Of a DNA stretch of 64,000 nt, positions 29,296 to 38,368 are shown in pieces. The stretch lies in the NCBI GenBank assembly GCA_030998225.1, contig JAPYXD010000737.1:1674001-1738000 (forward strand), given 5' to 3'. The notes under the pieces were generated by a model. That model had not been told where the DNA came from, made no database searches, and was given only the letters and a program-made list of their open reading frames with translations. The translations under genes and the position numbers were made by a program. Within the stretch, counting starts at the first letter, position 1; the number at the start of each line of letters is the position of its first letter. This DNA comes from Diplolepis rosae (taxonomy: Eukaryota > Arthropoda > Insecta > Hymenoptera > Diplolepididae).

Positions 29296-29802
29296 GTGGG
29301 GAAAATAGACTTGGGTGCTTCTTCAGGAGCTGAGAGATGGAAGGACATCCTTCAGCTCCTGAGGGAGCAAAGCAAAAAAATGGAAAAATTGTCGAGGGCT
29401 CTCAGCATCATACAACAAGGTATGCTGAGAAACAACCCTCGCCATGTTACTGAATGCGTGAATGAGGCTACTGAGGTGTTGAGCGGAATGCTCAACACCC
29501 ATAAGTGCCTTCTAGAGAGCGGAGTGGAAATTCAGAAGAGGCTGGAATCCCACCCCGCTTCGAAAAAGATGGGTATCTTTCGGAGAGCGCGCTCTGTGTC
29601 TCTGGGAGATACCCCAAAGAAGCTTACAAAGGGACAGAAGAGGGTTGCGCCTTCTCTCCCCAAAGATCGGATTCGCAAGAAAGGGAAGGACAGTACATCG
29701 CCGACTTACGCTACGGCCACCGGAGGCCAGACCCCACAGAAGTATGGGGAAGATTCACCCACTCAAAGGGTGATCCTCTGCTGCGCGAGGCATGAAAAAT
29801 AG
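29296..29802 (+). CDS. ORF1 (gag-like) N-terminal fragment of the R1-like element
   Basis: This 168-codon open frame has the composition of an R1/TRAS-type ORF1 N-terminus. Residues ~15-85 are amphipathic and Leu/Glu/Lys-rich, likely a coiled coil that would mediate particle assembly. Residues ~90-150 form a basic Ser/Thr/Pro-rich linker. The zinc-knuckle region that normally follows is absent: the frame ends at 29802 and reverse-transcriptase sequence begins at once, so the deletion joins ORF1 to ORF2. The first ATG in the frame is taken as the start; the ORF is longer than expected by chance in this region. Family assignment rests on context (downstream RT, 3' tail) more than on a diagnostic motif. 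Confidence 0.55.
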   Translation: MGKIDLGASSGAERWKDILQLLREQSKKMEKLSRALSIIQQGMLRNNPRHVTECVNEATEVLSGMLNTHKCLLESGVEIQKRLESHPASKKMGIFRRARSVSLGDTPKKLTKGQKRVAPSLPKDRIRKKGKDSTSPTYATATGGQTPQKYGEDSPTQRVILCCARHEK

Positions 29803-30390
29803 CAACATCAGCTCTGAGGCAAGCCATAAAGAAAAGCAGACTTCAGTGCTGGAAAAAACTTGATCGGTGAACTCAAGAAGGACCCATGGGGTCTCGCCTT
29901 TAAAATTGTCACTGAGAGATTGGTGACTAGAAGAAAGGCCCGGGGCCTCGATAATCCCGATCGAGTCAAGTACATTGTGCGGAGCTATTTTCCACACGTT
30001 GATCCGTTCCAAAGACAGGATCGAAGTTCCTGCGTGGTCCAGCGCGAAGAACTCTTCACTCTCGGAGAACTAAAGAGAGCAACAGACCTCTAAGAGATGG
30101 CTCATCCTATAGACCTATTTGTCTATTGGATACAATGGGGAAGCTCCTGGAGGGAATGATTCTACAAGGACTACAGGGTCACATGGTCCGCGAGAACGGT
30201 CAAGAAGAGGAACTGGCAAACATAAGGGGTTCTGCGCGTTGATCAGCATTGACATACTTGTACACAATGCGTTCAATACCGCGAGGTTGAACATCTGTAT
30301 CGAGGCAATGGTGCGGAAAAAGGTTCCAGACTAGCTGTTGCGAATGATAGATGACTATATTCCCTGGTGATGAAGACGAGGGAGCTCGAT
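29803..30390 (+). pseudogene. ORF2 reverse-transcriptase remnant of the R1-like element
   Basis: Reverse-transcriptase sequence is recognisable in several frames. At 29803-30090 the linker ahead of the RT domain is seen (key words RLQCWKK, DPWGLAFKIV, then FPHVDP and EELFTL). At 30103-30200 comes the first conserved RT block, RPICLLDTMGKLLEGMIL. At 30240-30350 a later block reads AFNTARLNICIEAMVRKKVP, followed by an in-frame stop. The frames are broken at about 29870 and between 30090 and 30105. Sequence expected between the RT blocks, such as the usual GFRKG segment, is missing. The apurinic-type endonuclease and the catalytic Asp-Asp box are also absent. It cannot make a working enzyme; it is a fossil of an R1/TRAS-clade ORF2. 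Confidence 0.75.
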
Positions 30391-30795
30391 GGGCGTGTTG
30401 AACGCGGCGACAACGATGGCCAGGAGAAATCGCATCGGGGCTTGCACCCGCGTTCCTGCGTCTCGGGGTGGAGTTGTCTGTCCGCGTCGTTCGGGGGAGG
30501 AACCCTTTTATTCCTCCCCTGATTGGCGCAGGTAGTCGGTTTTGCCTAACGGGCGTGTGGCCGCGGATGCAAGTCGCGGGCGAACGGATGGCGGAAGAGT
30601 TGTACGCAAATTTAAAGTGAAACCGACCACCCGCGAAGTTTAAAGCCGAAAAGGCGGTTCTGTGGGTGGTGTTTTGGTTCGAAAGAGGGGTTTTTTGGTT
30701 TTTACAGGTATGCCTAGACTCGTCCTAGGAGAGTCCTGTACAACGTCTTTAAAAGATTTCGCCATTTTTCCTCCTCACCAAAAAAAAAAAAAAAA

Positions 30796-30963
30796 TCAAC
30801 TTTTTTCATAAATTATTCATAAAATATTTTTTTTTATTAATATAATTGATTAATTAATATAACGATGATTGTTTATATATATAATATAATTATTAATTGA
30901 TATTTGGTACACACTTTGTATTGTAACTATGTATGAAGTTTAATGAAACTAAAGTTTGAAATG
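30796..30963. other. AT-rich spacer
   Basis: Between the poly(A) tail of the non-LTR element and the mariner lies simple AT-rich sequence (TATATATAATATAATTATT and similar). Nothing else is seen. Confidence 0.6.
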
Positions 30964-31043
30964 TATTGGGTTGTCCCAGAAGTAATTGCCGATTTTTTTA
31001 TACAAGTTAAACATTTTTTTTTAATACAAAGAATAAACTTCAA

Positions 31044-33372
31044 TCAATGATATATTTTTCATTTTGTTCAATGACCTTTTGCCATCTTTCTGGTAACTTC
31101 ATGATTCTACGCTCATAGAACTTCTGGTCTTTATCGGCAAAAAATTTAACCAAGTGCGATTTCACAGCTTCATTATCATTAAAAGTTTTATCATTCAAGG
31201 AGTTCTGCAAAGATCGAAATAAATAGTAATCTGATCATGCAAGGTCAGGGCTATATGGTTGATGTAACATCACTTCCCAACCAAGCCTTAATAATTTTTG
31301 GCGCGTGGCTAAAAATGTGTGTGGTGTAGTGTTATCATGGTGAAAAATTACGCCTTTACGATTGACTACTTCTAGACGTTTTTCTTTGACCGCTGCGTTC
31401 AATTTGTTCAGCTGACGACAGTAGACATCCGAACTTATCGTTTGGTTCCTTGGAAGCAGCTTAAAAGGAAGACATCTTTCCAATCCCACTAAACAGACAG
31501 TATAATCTTTTTTTGATGCCATTGGGCTTTCAATGTTGTTTGTGGTGGTTCATCAAGCTTGGACCATGATCGTTTTCGAACGAGGTTATTGTAAACAAGC
31601 CATTTTTCATCACTAGTAATAATTCTTTTCAAAAAAAGATCGAATTTATTGCGTTTGAGTTGCAAATCACGAACGTTGATGCGTTTTGTTCAACCCTTTA
31701 ACGCCCAGATGTGCAGAATTTTCACGTTGACTACAATGTCGTACCATTTATAGAAAAAAGATGAAAAAGGATCGGAAACTATATATCCTACCGTTTTTGG
31801 GGTCGCTCTTTCGAACGGTACAGTCAGAATTCTCAAAAAATGGCGCTAACCCCTTTATTTTCCCAAAAATACCCAAAAAAACGCTATTTTTGGGGTACGA
31901 TTTTTTTTTTAAATTCAAATTTTCACTATGTTCCCGACACTTAAGCAACTTCTAACTTATCAGAAACGTGTTCTCGAGACTTGTACTTTTAAAATATGCA
32001 TTGCAATTTTTTGTTTTTCTTTGTTCTCTAATTCAAAATGGCGTCTGGACGTTTGAAATGTTTTGAAATTGAGAATATTGATCCTATTTCGGATTTTCCA
32101 GGTTCCTTCGTAGTGTGCTCATACAAATAAGTTATTACGAGTTTTGCCTCTCCGATTGTAATTGACGGGAGCAATATTAGCCCATAAAATTAAAATTCAA
32201 GATGGCGGCTGCCATGAAGCTAGTAGAAATACGTATATTTCGAGTTTTATTACAAACCAGGATGGTGTAAAATTTGCCAATTAGCGATCTCATAGATTTT
32301 AGTCATCACTTAATTCGAGTCTTAGGTGAGTTTTTCGAAACATCAAGAATAATTTTGATTTTAAATTTTACGTAGAATGCAGCAGTATTTTTTCATTTCT
32401 GGAATATCATATTTTACATAACGGGTCCGCCATATTAGACCAGCCATTTTAAATTTCGAAAAACTCACCTGAAATTCGAATTTAGTGATGACTAAAACCC
32501 ATGAGATTGCTAATTGGCAAATTTTACACCATCCTGGTTTGTAATAAAACTCGAAATATGCGTACTTCTACTAGCTTCATGGCAGCCGCCACCTTGAATT
32601 TTAATTTTATGGGCTAATATTCCTTCCACCAATTACAATCGGAGAGGCAAAACTCGTAATAACTTATTTGTATGAGCACACTACGAAGGAACCTGGAAAA
32701 TCCGAAATAGGATCAATATTCTCAATTTCAAAACATTTCAAACGTCCAGACGCCATTTTGAATTAGAGAACAAAGAAAAACAAAAAATTGCAATGCATAT
32801 TTTAAAAGTACAAGTCTCGAGAACACGTTTCTGATAAGTTAGAAGTTGCTTAAATGTCGGGAACATAGTGAAAATTTGAATTAAAAGAAAAAATACCCCA
32901 AAAATAGCGTTTTTTTGGGTATTTTTGGGGAAAATAAAGGGTTTAGCGCCATTTTTTGAGAATTCTGACTGTGCCGTTCGAAAGAGCGACCCCAAAAACG
33001 GTAGGATATGGAGTTTCCGATCATTTTCATCTTTTTTCTATAAATGGTACGACATTGTAGTCAACGTGGAAATTCTGCACATCTGGGCGTTAAAGGGTTA
33101 ATAAATTTCTTCCAATTCATGTGGAATCCAAATATCAAGTTTTTTAACGACTCCAAGACGTTGTATATGACGGTCAATTGTTGTTTTTGGTATTTTTAAC
33201 ATTTCTTTTATCTCTCGCACAGTTTCATGATGACCCGATTTGATTATGGGTTTGATTTGGTCATCATAGACTTCATTTGCCCGAACTGAGCGTTGCTCAT
33301 CTTTGAGTTGTTCTTTCTGTTACGTAAATAAAAAAGCAAAATATGAGGAAAATGCTCGTTTTAACACTCCAT
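31044..33372 (-). pseudogene. mariner transposase, interrupted and frameshifted
   Basis: Reading leftward from the ATG at 33372, the N-terminus starts MEC-stop and keeps NEHFPHILLFYLRNR. About 40 residues of the first helix-turn-helix are then lost, after which LKDEQRSVRANEV and a second helix-turn-helix region ending KKLDIWIPHEL are readable. The foldback element interrupts here (31692-33099). Beyond it come KRINVRDLQLKRN, the first catalytic Asp in TSDEKW, RKRSWS, the second in VIFHHDNTTPH, and the third near SPDLA-stop-SDYYLF, the DD34D arrangement of mariner. The C-terminus reaches a stop at 31044-31046. Frameshifts occur near 31520 and a stop lies between PDLA and SDYY. It would catalyse cut-and-paste transposition if intact; this copy cannot. 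Confidence 0.9.
31692..33099. mobile_element. Foldback element with ~650-bp inverted arms and piggyBac-like ends
   Basis: The arms at 31692-32341 and 32455-33099 are near-perfect reverse complements, separated by ~110 bp of spacer. The tips read CCCTTTAACGCCCAGATG. Outside the right tip is TTAA (33098-33101 region, GGG|TTAA); outside the left tip is TCAA, one base from TTAA. CCC-starting tips and TTAA targets are the signature of the piggyBac superfamily, so this is most likely a non-autonomous piggyBac-type foldback. It has no transposase; open frames inside the arms are mirror images of each other and not genes. It sits inside the mariner transposase. Confidence 0.8.
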
Positions 33373-33558
33373 CTTAAAGTTAATGCTAAACTAACAACTG
33401 TAAATGAAATTACGCGCAATTTATTTTTAAAGCAAGCTAAGAGTGACAGCGTACAAATGTCAGAAGAAAAAAATTATGACATTTGAAGAAGCCATTTAAA
33501 AAGATGACCAAAGACATTTATATGTGAAATCAACAATTACTTCTGGGACAACCCAATA

Positions 33559-34076
33559 CATTAAAAAATAGCATTATTATCAAAAATTATCTTGTGTAAA
33601 AACATTTAAAAGAAGGTTCTTTTAATATCTGTGTTGTATATTTTCAAAATATGGCTTTCGCAATTGCGAATTCCAAATTGTTATTATGCGTAAAAAATTT
33701 ATGTGAAATCTAAATCCTGTGTAGATTTTTCAAATTTTATGTAATATACTTATCAAGACTTTTGTTGTTTAAATTTTCATGAAATCAATTTAATTTGGAA
33801 AACTCAAGTGAAAAAGAAAGAGGTTATTATGAATGAATTAAGAAAAAAATATGAATCAAGAATTTATTAAGGGGAAAATACTAAATAAACGGCCAAAATC
33901 TTATCTTTTCTTTGAGCGCGGATTAAAAAAAAAACTATAACTGACAAAGACACCAAAATTTAGATTTTTCTAGTATTTTATAACTACAATGAAATTAAAA
34001 AATGTGTAATGTGAAATTCTGGCCAAGTTAAAAAATATAATTGCGCGAATTCAAGTCTGCGCCCGAGGCAACAGTG
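33559..34076. other. AT-rich noncoding spacer
   Basis: No coding potential or element ends are seen. A short perfect stem AAAAGAA-GG-TTCTTTT occurs near 33611. Confidence 0.5.
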
Positions 34077-34381
34077 AACGGTGTCCCTAATACACACTTA
34101 GGAAGTGATCCTACAACAAATAAGTAACAACAAATTAGTTTCGTAATTGCGTTTACTCGTCCCTGACGTTTTTGGTTTCTTGGAAAAAAAAATTTTTTTT
34201 GCTTAAGCGTAAAAACTAAAAAAGTCGATTTTTTGCAAGTTATTTTTTACAAAAAATTGTGAATAAATTTTTTTTTTGAAAAAGGGAGAACGTCAGTGAC
34301 TAGACCAAAGTGTTTTACATATCTGGTAAAAATTTCCGGACAATCGGTCAAGCTGTTTTTTTGCAACTAGGGACACCGTTT
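34077..34381. mobile_element. Candidate MITE with 13-bp inverted ends
   Basis: AACGGTGTCCCTA at 34077 is mirrored by TAGGGACACCGTT ending near 34380. A second, imperfect inverted pair around CTGACGTT (about 34160) and AACGTCAG (about 34290) lies inside. There is no coding potential, and I see no convincing target duplication, so the superfamily is unassigned. Confidence 0.5.
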
Positions 34382-35079
34382 TAAAAACATGGTTTTCGGG
34401 AAAACGCGTTTAAAGTTTTGGTACGGGAAAAAAGTTTTCTTTCTTAATCTTACGATCAAAAAATTTAATCAGCGATGCTTGTTCCATACATTGGACCCTC
34501 CGATTCCTCGAGAAATTGTTCTTTCTCAATTCTCTGCATTCGAGCGACGATTCGGGCTTCTTTAGTCTATTCGAACGTGCCGCGCGCCCGCTGGCTCAGT
34601 AGCTGTTTGTCGTGACAGTCAGCCGTCAGCTTGCAAATTTGTCCAACTTGCAAATCCAGGATCTGCATCATGAGGAGGATGGCCTAAAATCCTTCATTGC
34701 CATGTTTCATAAGCGCTTCGATCCAATCGTACGACGTACAACGAAAACTAACCCCAATTCTGAAAATACGGTGGAAAACCAGTTTCCTGCTCCCACAAAA
34801 ATACACCTACTCACATACACAACTAAAAAAGGCCTCCAATTTTAGGAATTTTGGCTTAGAATTTTACAGAAATATTCTTGAATAGTTCTACAATAACATC
34901 ATGTTAACAAAAAAGACCATTTTTTGAACCATTTACTTGGTATTCCTCCCTTAAAGTTACAGAAACAGTATAACTGGATTATGTGAAACTTTTAAATAAA
35001 TTATATAAACTAGTGGATAATCATGAAAACAAATAGTGCTACTGAGAGTTACTGCTGAATACGGATACAAAACGAAATA
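34382..35079. other. Spacer with one unrecognised 77-codon open frame
   Basis: Mostly AT-rich. A 77-codon plus-strand frame at 34612-34845 has no family I recognise; the first half is less AT-rich than its surroundings and could be a fragment of a decayed gene. I do not call it a gene. Confidence 0.4.
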
Positions 35080-36915
35080 AGCAGTCGCGGACAATGTTTC
35101 AGGGATGGTCCCGAAGGAATAACCCCCAAGCCAAGGTTTTAACTACCGTGCCGAGGGCTGCATGGCACCAGGGAGTGGTGTCTCACACGGTGTCTCTAGG
35201 AAACCAGGCGACCTCCTAGAGCATTGAGGCCTTATCCCTGCATGCGGGGCTCTGCAGAAGCGTACCGAGTACTTCCCTAGCTAATCGTGAGAATTTAAAT
35301 GGAGTTTCAAAAAATGAAATAAAAGTATGTGTGAGGAGATGTTTGGAGGTGAATTAGACGTAACGGAGGAGATGCTGGATCCGTTCGAGACCGAAAAGTC
35401 CCAGGTACAGCAGTACCGGGACTGGCTTCACATGAGGAACGAGAATCAGTTGGAGATCCTGAAGGAGGTGGAATCGGCCCTGGAGAAGATGGAGAGCTTC
35501 TCCAAGGCCAAGAAGAATATGCACCTTCCTATCAGGGACGGATTTCAGGAGGCGAAGAAGGAGCTCGGGGCACTGCGGTATCATATAGAGGATACCCTCT
35601 GCTACCTCGACTCCTTCGAGTACCTGATGTGAGGTCTGATGGTGAAGAAAATCAAGGAGGTGAAACTACCCAAAAACAAGGGAGTAGTTGACGAGGGTAG
35701 CCAAACCCTCCCACAGCCGGCGGCAAGGTCTACACCGGACAGACGCAAGCGGCGTAGAGACTGTAAGTCCGGGGATGCCTGTGGTCACGAAACTAATGTA
35801 AAAGAGGCCTAAAGCCTCCATGAAGGAAGAGGAGTGGGTAATTGCCCCCAGGAAGAAGGACCTTCGGAAGAAGAAAGGAAAGAAGCCTTCCAACACGCCG
35901 GAGCAAGCTCGCCGTGCGCGCCCAGAAACGGTGCTCATCAAACTAGCGGAAGTGATGAGCTAAGCTACTATCCTGCGCGAACTTAAGAAGCGCGTCAATC
36001 CTCACGACCTGGGCGCCACAGTCCAGGGGATCAGGGAGACGCGCTCCAAGAACTTGCTAGTAAAACTTAAATGCTCCACAAACAGCAGAGGGAGGCTGGA
36101 CACTGCCTTTAAAGAGGTAATTAGAGTCAGGGGGACGGTTCGATATCTCATCCCCCGGATCGAGGTCGATATCACCGACCTGGAACCCACTATCGAAGCG
36201 AATGATGTCGAGGATGCCGTCAGAAGCCTCTTCGACGAAGAACTGGAGTTGGAGTTAAGGGTGTCTCTAGATAAGATACCCTATAGAGGAAACCGGAAGG
36301 CATATGTGCTTCTGGAGGAGGCAAGGGCGCTGAAGCTGCTCAAGGGGGCCCACATTAAGATCGGGTGGGTCTCCTGCAGAGTTCGCAGGAAAAAGGATGT
36401 GTACCAGTGCTTCCGCTGCCTTGGCTTTGGTCACATAGCGGCGGACTGCCGAGGGCCAGACCGCAGCAGGTGCTGCTGGAGATGCGGCAAGGAGGGGCAG
36501 CTTGCGGGTTCCTGCACCGGAAAGCTGAGGTGCTTCCTCTGCGCAGCAAGGGAGGAAAAGCCCCGGAATGACCACATACCGGGGACTATGCGTTGCGCGG
36601 CCTTTTGGGAGGCAGCCCCGAATAGGAAGCCTTAGGAAAGCCGCCATGGAGAGGAGAACTGGAGTAATTCCAGCAACACAGATGAAGAAGCAAGGAGGAG
36701 AGGCTAACATCACCTGAAGGTGGCCCCCACCTTGAAGTAATGCCTAACGGCGGTTTCCGGGTAGGATTCTACGACCTAGAGACAAGGAGGGAGTTTTAGT
36801 GGATAGAGCTGCGCGAGCAGCATAGTTCCACACACCAGGGGGGCACGGATTCCCCTTGATGGTGCATAAAGCATTTCTCCCTTCCTCAAAAACAAAGAAC
36901 AAAAAGGAAAAAAAA
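35080..36915 (+). mobile_element. R1/TRAS-like non-LTR element with ORF1 only
   Basis: A GC-rich leader (about 35080-35326), a broken ORF1 (35327-36635) and a GC-rich 3' region running into an A-rich tail (AACAAAAAGGAAAAAAAA, 36893-36915). Between the ORF1 stop and the tail only ~260 bp remain, so ORF2 (endonuclease and reverse transcriptase) is entirely missing. Either an internal deletion occurred, or this is an ORF1-only derivative that was moved by a partner's enzyme. Confidence 0.75.
35327..36635 (+). pseudogene. R1/TRAS-type ORF1 (gag-like nucleic-acid-binding protein), broken
   Basis: A first frame (35327-35632) codes an acidic coiled-coil-like N-terminus. Then several stops interrupt a basic linker, and a TAA falls between AEVMS and ATILREL at about 35960. 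The long second frame gives LRELKKRVNPHDLG, RETRSKNLLVKLKC, a central RNA-recognition-like region and three zinc knuckles: CFRCLGFGHIAADC, CWRCGKEGQLAGSC and a final CFLC...HIPGTMRC. In the second knuckle the zinc-binding His is Gln (CX2CX4QX4C), which should weaken metal binding. Such ORF1 proteins bind element RNA and assemble into ribonucleoprotein particles. Frameshift and stops mean the copy is not functional as a whole; the 193-codon C-terminal frame (36054-36635) is still open. Confidence 0.88.
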
Positions 36916-36999
36916 CATTGCGGAGCATGTACGAAAGCTTCGTGACGAACAGACAAAACTCGATCAAAAACGACTTCAGTACGATGGATTTTTGAAATC

Positions 37000-37278
37000 A
37001 CTACACCGAAAGAAATCTCTTACGCATTTCGTATGAGGTGCCGTTACAATTTTCGTAAACGACTTTTTATATGATATTAGTATAAAAGAATACGAAGAAA
37101 GCACACCACTCTGCTTGCGAAAAACGCATGGCACCCGTACTCTCTCAGTATGGCCAAGTTGGATTGACAATGTATTGCAATACATTAGATTCGGCAGCTT
37201 CAGTCTATTGCAATAATATTGCGATTTTAGTAAATTCAGATTTGTGAGAAATTCGAAAGAGATTTCTTTCGGTGTAGT
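37000..37278. mobile_element. MITE-like element with ~22-bp terminal inverted repeats
   Basis: CTACACCGAAAGAAATCTCT at 37001-37020 is mirrored by AGAGATTTCTTTCGGTGTAG ending at 37277; the outermost A/T also pairs. The body (~280 bp) has no coding potential. The flanks show no clear target duplication, so the superfamily cannot be named. It lies ~85 bp downstream of the ORF1-only retroelement. Confidence 0.75.
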
Positions 37279-37653
37279 TTATAAGTGGAATCCACTATTT
37301 TGGAATTGGAGAGTACTAAAATAAACTGTAATTGTATTTTGTATGTTTTTAATTGATTTTGATTGATTTGATTGATTCAACAGGTTTTTGAAATTAAAAA
37401 ATGTTTATGTGTGGCCAAGGCGCAGATTACTTTCATTCGTTAAATTTCTGCGTGAATAGATATACCTAGTGGAACGAGTCTTGCGACTCACGGCTTACTC
37501 AACTCTCGATTGAAGCATAGAGTAGAATAAATGGAAAGCTCTGCTATTTTTGTGATTGAATGAAAATTGGTTTTTTATAATTATACCACGAGTAATAATA
37601 TATATTCTTATAAATCATTAATGCACGCTTTTATACTTCACCCTACACTTCTG
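37279..37653. other. AT-rich spacer with a short GATT simple repeat
   Basis: Contains TTGATTTTGATTGATTTGAT (about 37352-37371), a small imperfect microsatellite, and a 5-bp stem GAGTC-TTGC-GACTC near 37468. No gene seen. Confidence 0.5.
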
Positions 37654-37795
37654 AATTTTACTCAACTTTGATTTATTTTTGAACATTTAATACATCACAA
37701 ATGATTACAGTGATACTAAATAACTTCTAACTTGTCCATATGTCTCTAATTTAATCGGAAGTTAAGTAAAATTACTTTAACTATTTTTCTCCGTG
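37654..37795 (-). repeat. Dispersed repeat family 'ACTCAAC', copy 2
   Basis: Ends AAGTAAAATTACTTTAACTA then TTTTTCTCCGTG, the same terminus as the copies at 28724 and 59619, and opens with AATTTTACTCAACTTTG. The middle is diverged. No coding potential. Confidence 0.6.
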
Positions 37796-37962
37796 AATAA
37801 TTATTATTATGAATATAATTATTATAAAGATCGAAATAACATTGTTTTTATATTCTAATCAAATATATTTGCTATGGTTCGTTAATCATTCTTGATAACA
37901 ATAATAATATTAAATAATAACAAAAATAATATTAGTTGTATATTGTTATCAATAAAGGATTA

Positions 37963-38007
37963 TAGTAGTTTGAAGGTAGCCTTTCTGGTAATACCTTCAA
38001 ACTACTA
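37963..38007. repeat. Perfect 16-bp hairpin
   Basis: TAGTAGTTTGAAGGTA (37963-37978) and its exact reverse complement (37992-38007) are separated by 13 nt. It is isolated and not obviously part of a larger inverted element. It could be a foldback relic or a structured RNA. Confidence 0.7.
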
Positions 38008-38196
38008 CTATCAGAGAAGGTAAAGTAAAGGCGAAAATACGTGATCGATGCTCTGGTCAGAGCCACGAATGATTCCTCGAATTTAAACGGTCTATACTTT
38101 TTAATGAACTTGAAACAAACGTGCATTTTAAAAATTCAAATTATATTTTGTCATGTTTGGTTATGATTTCAAGTGTTTTAAAATCTCTTTTTCCTA

Positions 38197-38368
38197 TTAA
38201 CACACGTAAACTTCCAGTATAGAAGTCTCACATCAAGCGAACTTCAAGAAGTAGTCAGTTTAAATTCTAAGGGCCTTTCATTGTTCGGATCATTTTCAAA
38301 AAAGATGAACGTAAATCTTAAATGTGATACTTGATTTGAGACTTCTACTGGAAGTTTACGTATGTTGA
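38197..38368. mobile_element. Short MITE-like element with ~38-bp inverted ends
   Basis: The left end contains ACGTAAACTTCCAGTA followed by AAGTCTCA and ATCAAG; the right end is the reverse complement with three or four differences. About 95 bp lie between. No open frame; target duplication is unclear. Confidence 0.65.

Larger units (their letters stand above)
28877..30795 (+). mobile_element. R1-like non-LTR retrotransposon, internally deleted, with poly(A) tail
   Basis: A GC-rich block in AT-rich surroundings runs from a ~420-bp 5' leader through an ORF1 remnant (29296-29802) and broken reverse-transcriptase pieces (29803-30390) to a GC-rich 3' untranslated region, ending in a run of 16 A at 30780-30795. 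This order is that of a non-LTR retrotransposon of the R1/TRAS type. The C-terminal part of ORF1, the endonuclease and most of the reverse transcriptase are missing, so the copy is dead. The flanks ATCAAAGTTTTT (left) and ATCAACTTTTTT (right of the A run) are similar and could be an old target-site duplication, but both are low in complexity. Confidence 0.75.
30966..33556 (-). mobile_element. mariner-family DNA transposon, complete ends, dead, with nested insertion
   Basis: The ends are inverted repeats: TTGGGTTGTCCCAGAAGTAA at the left and its complement finishing ...GGGACAACCCAA at 33556. Each end is flanked by TA (30964-30965 and 33557-33558), the target duplication of Tc1/mariner elements. 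Removing the 1.4-kb insertion at 31692-33099 leaves about 1.18 kb, close to the usual mariner length. The transposase lies on the minus strand and is inactivated. The mariner therefore landed first and was later split by the foldback element. Confidence 0.93.

Noticed and set aside
31748..32995. Open frames of 64-85 codons in both arms of the foldback element
   Set aside because: The frames are mirror images produced by the inverted arms; no domain and no independent support.
34612..34885. Overlapping 77- and 62-codon frames as a gene
   Set aside because: No recognised family, no flanking gene structure, and frames overlap out of phase.
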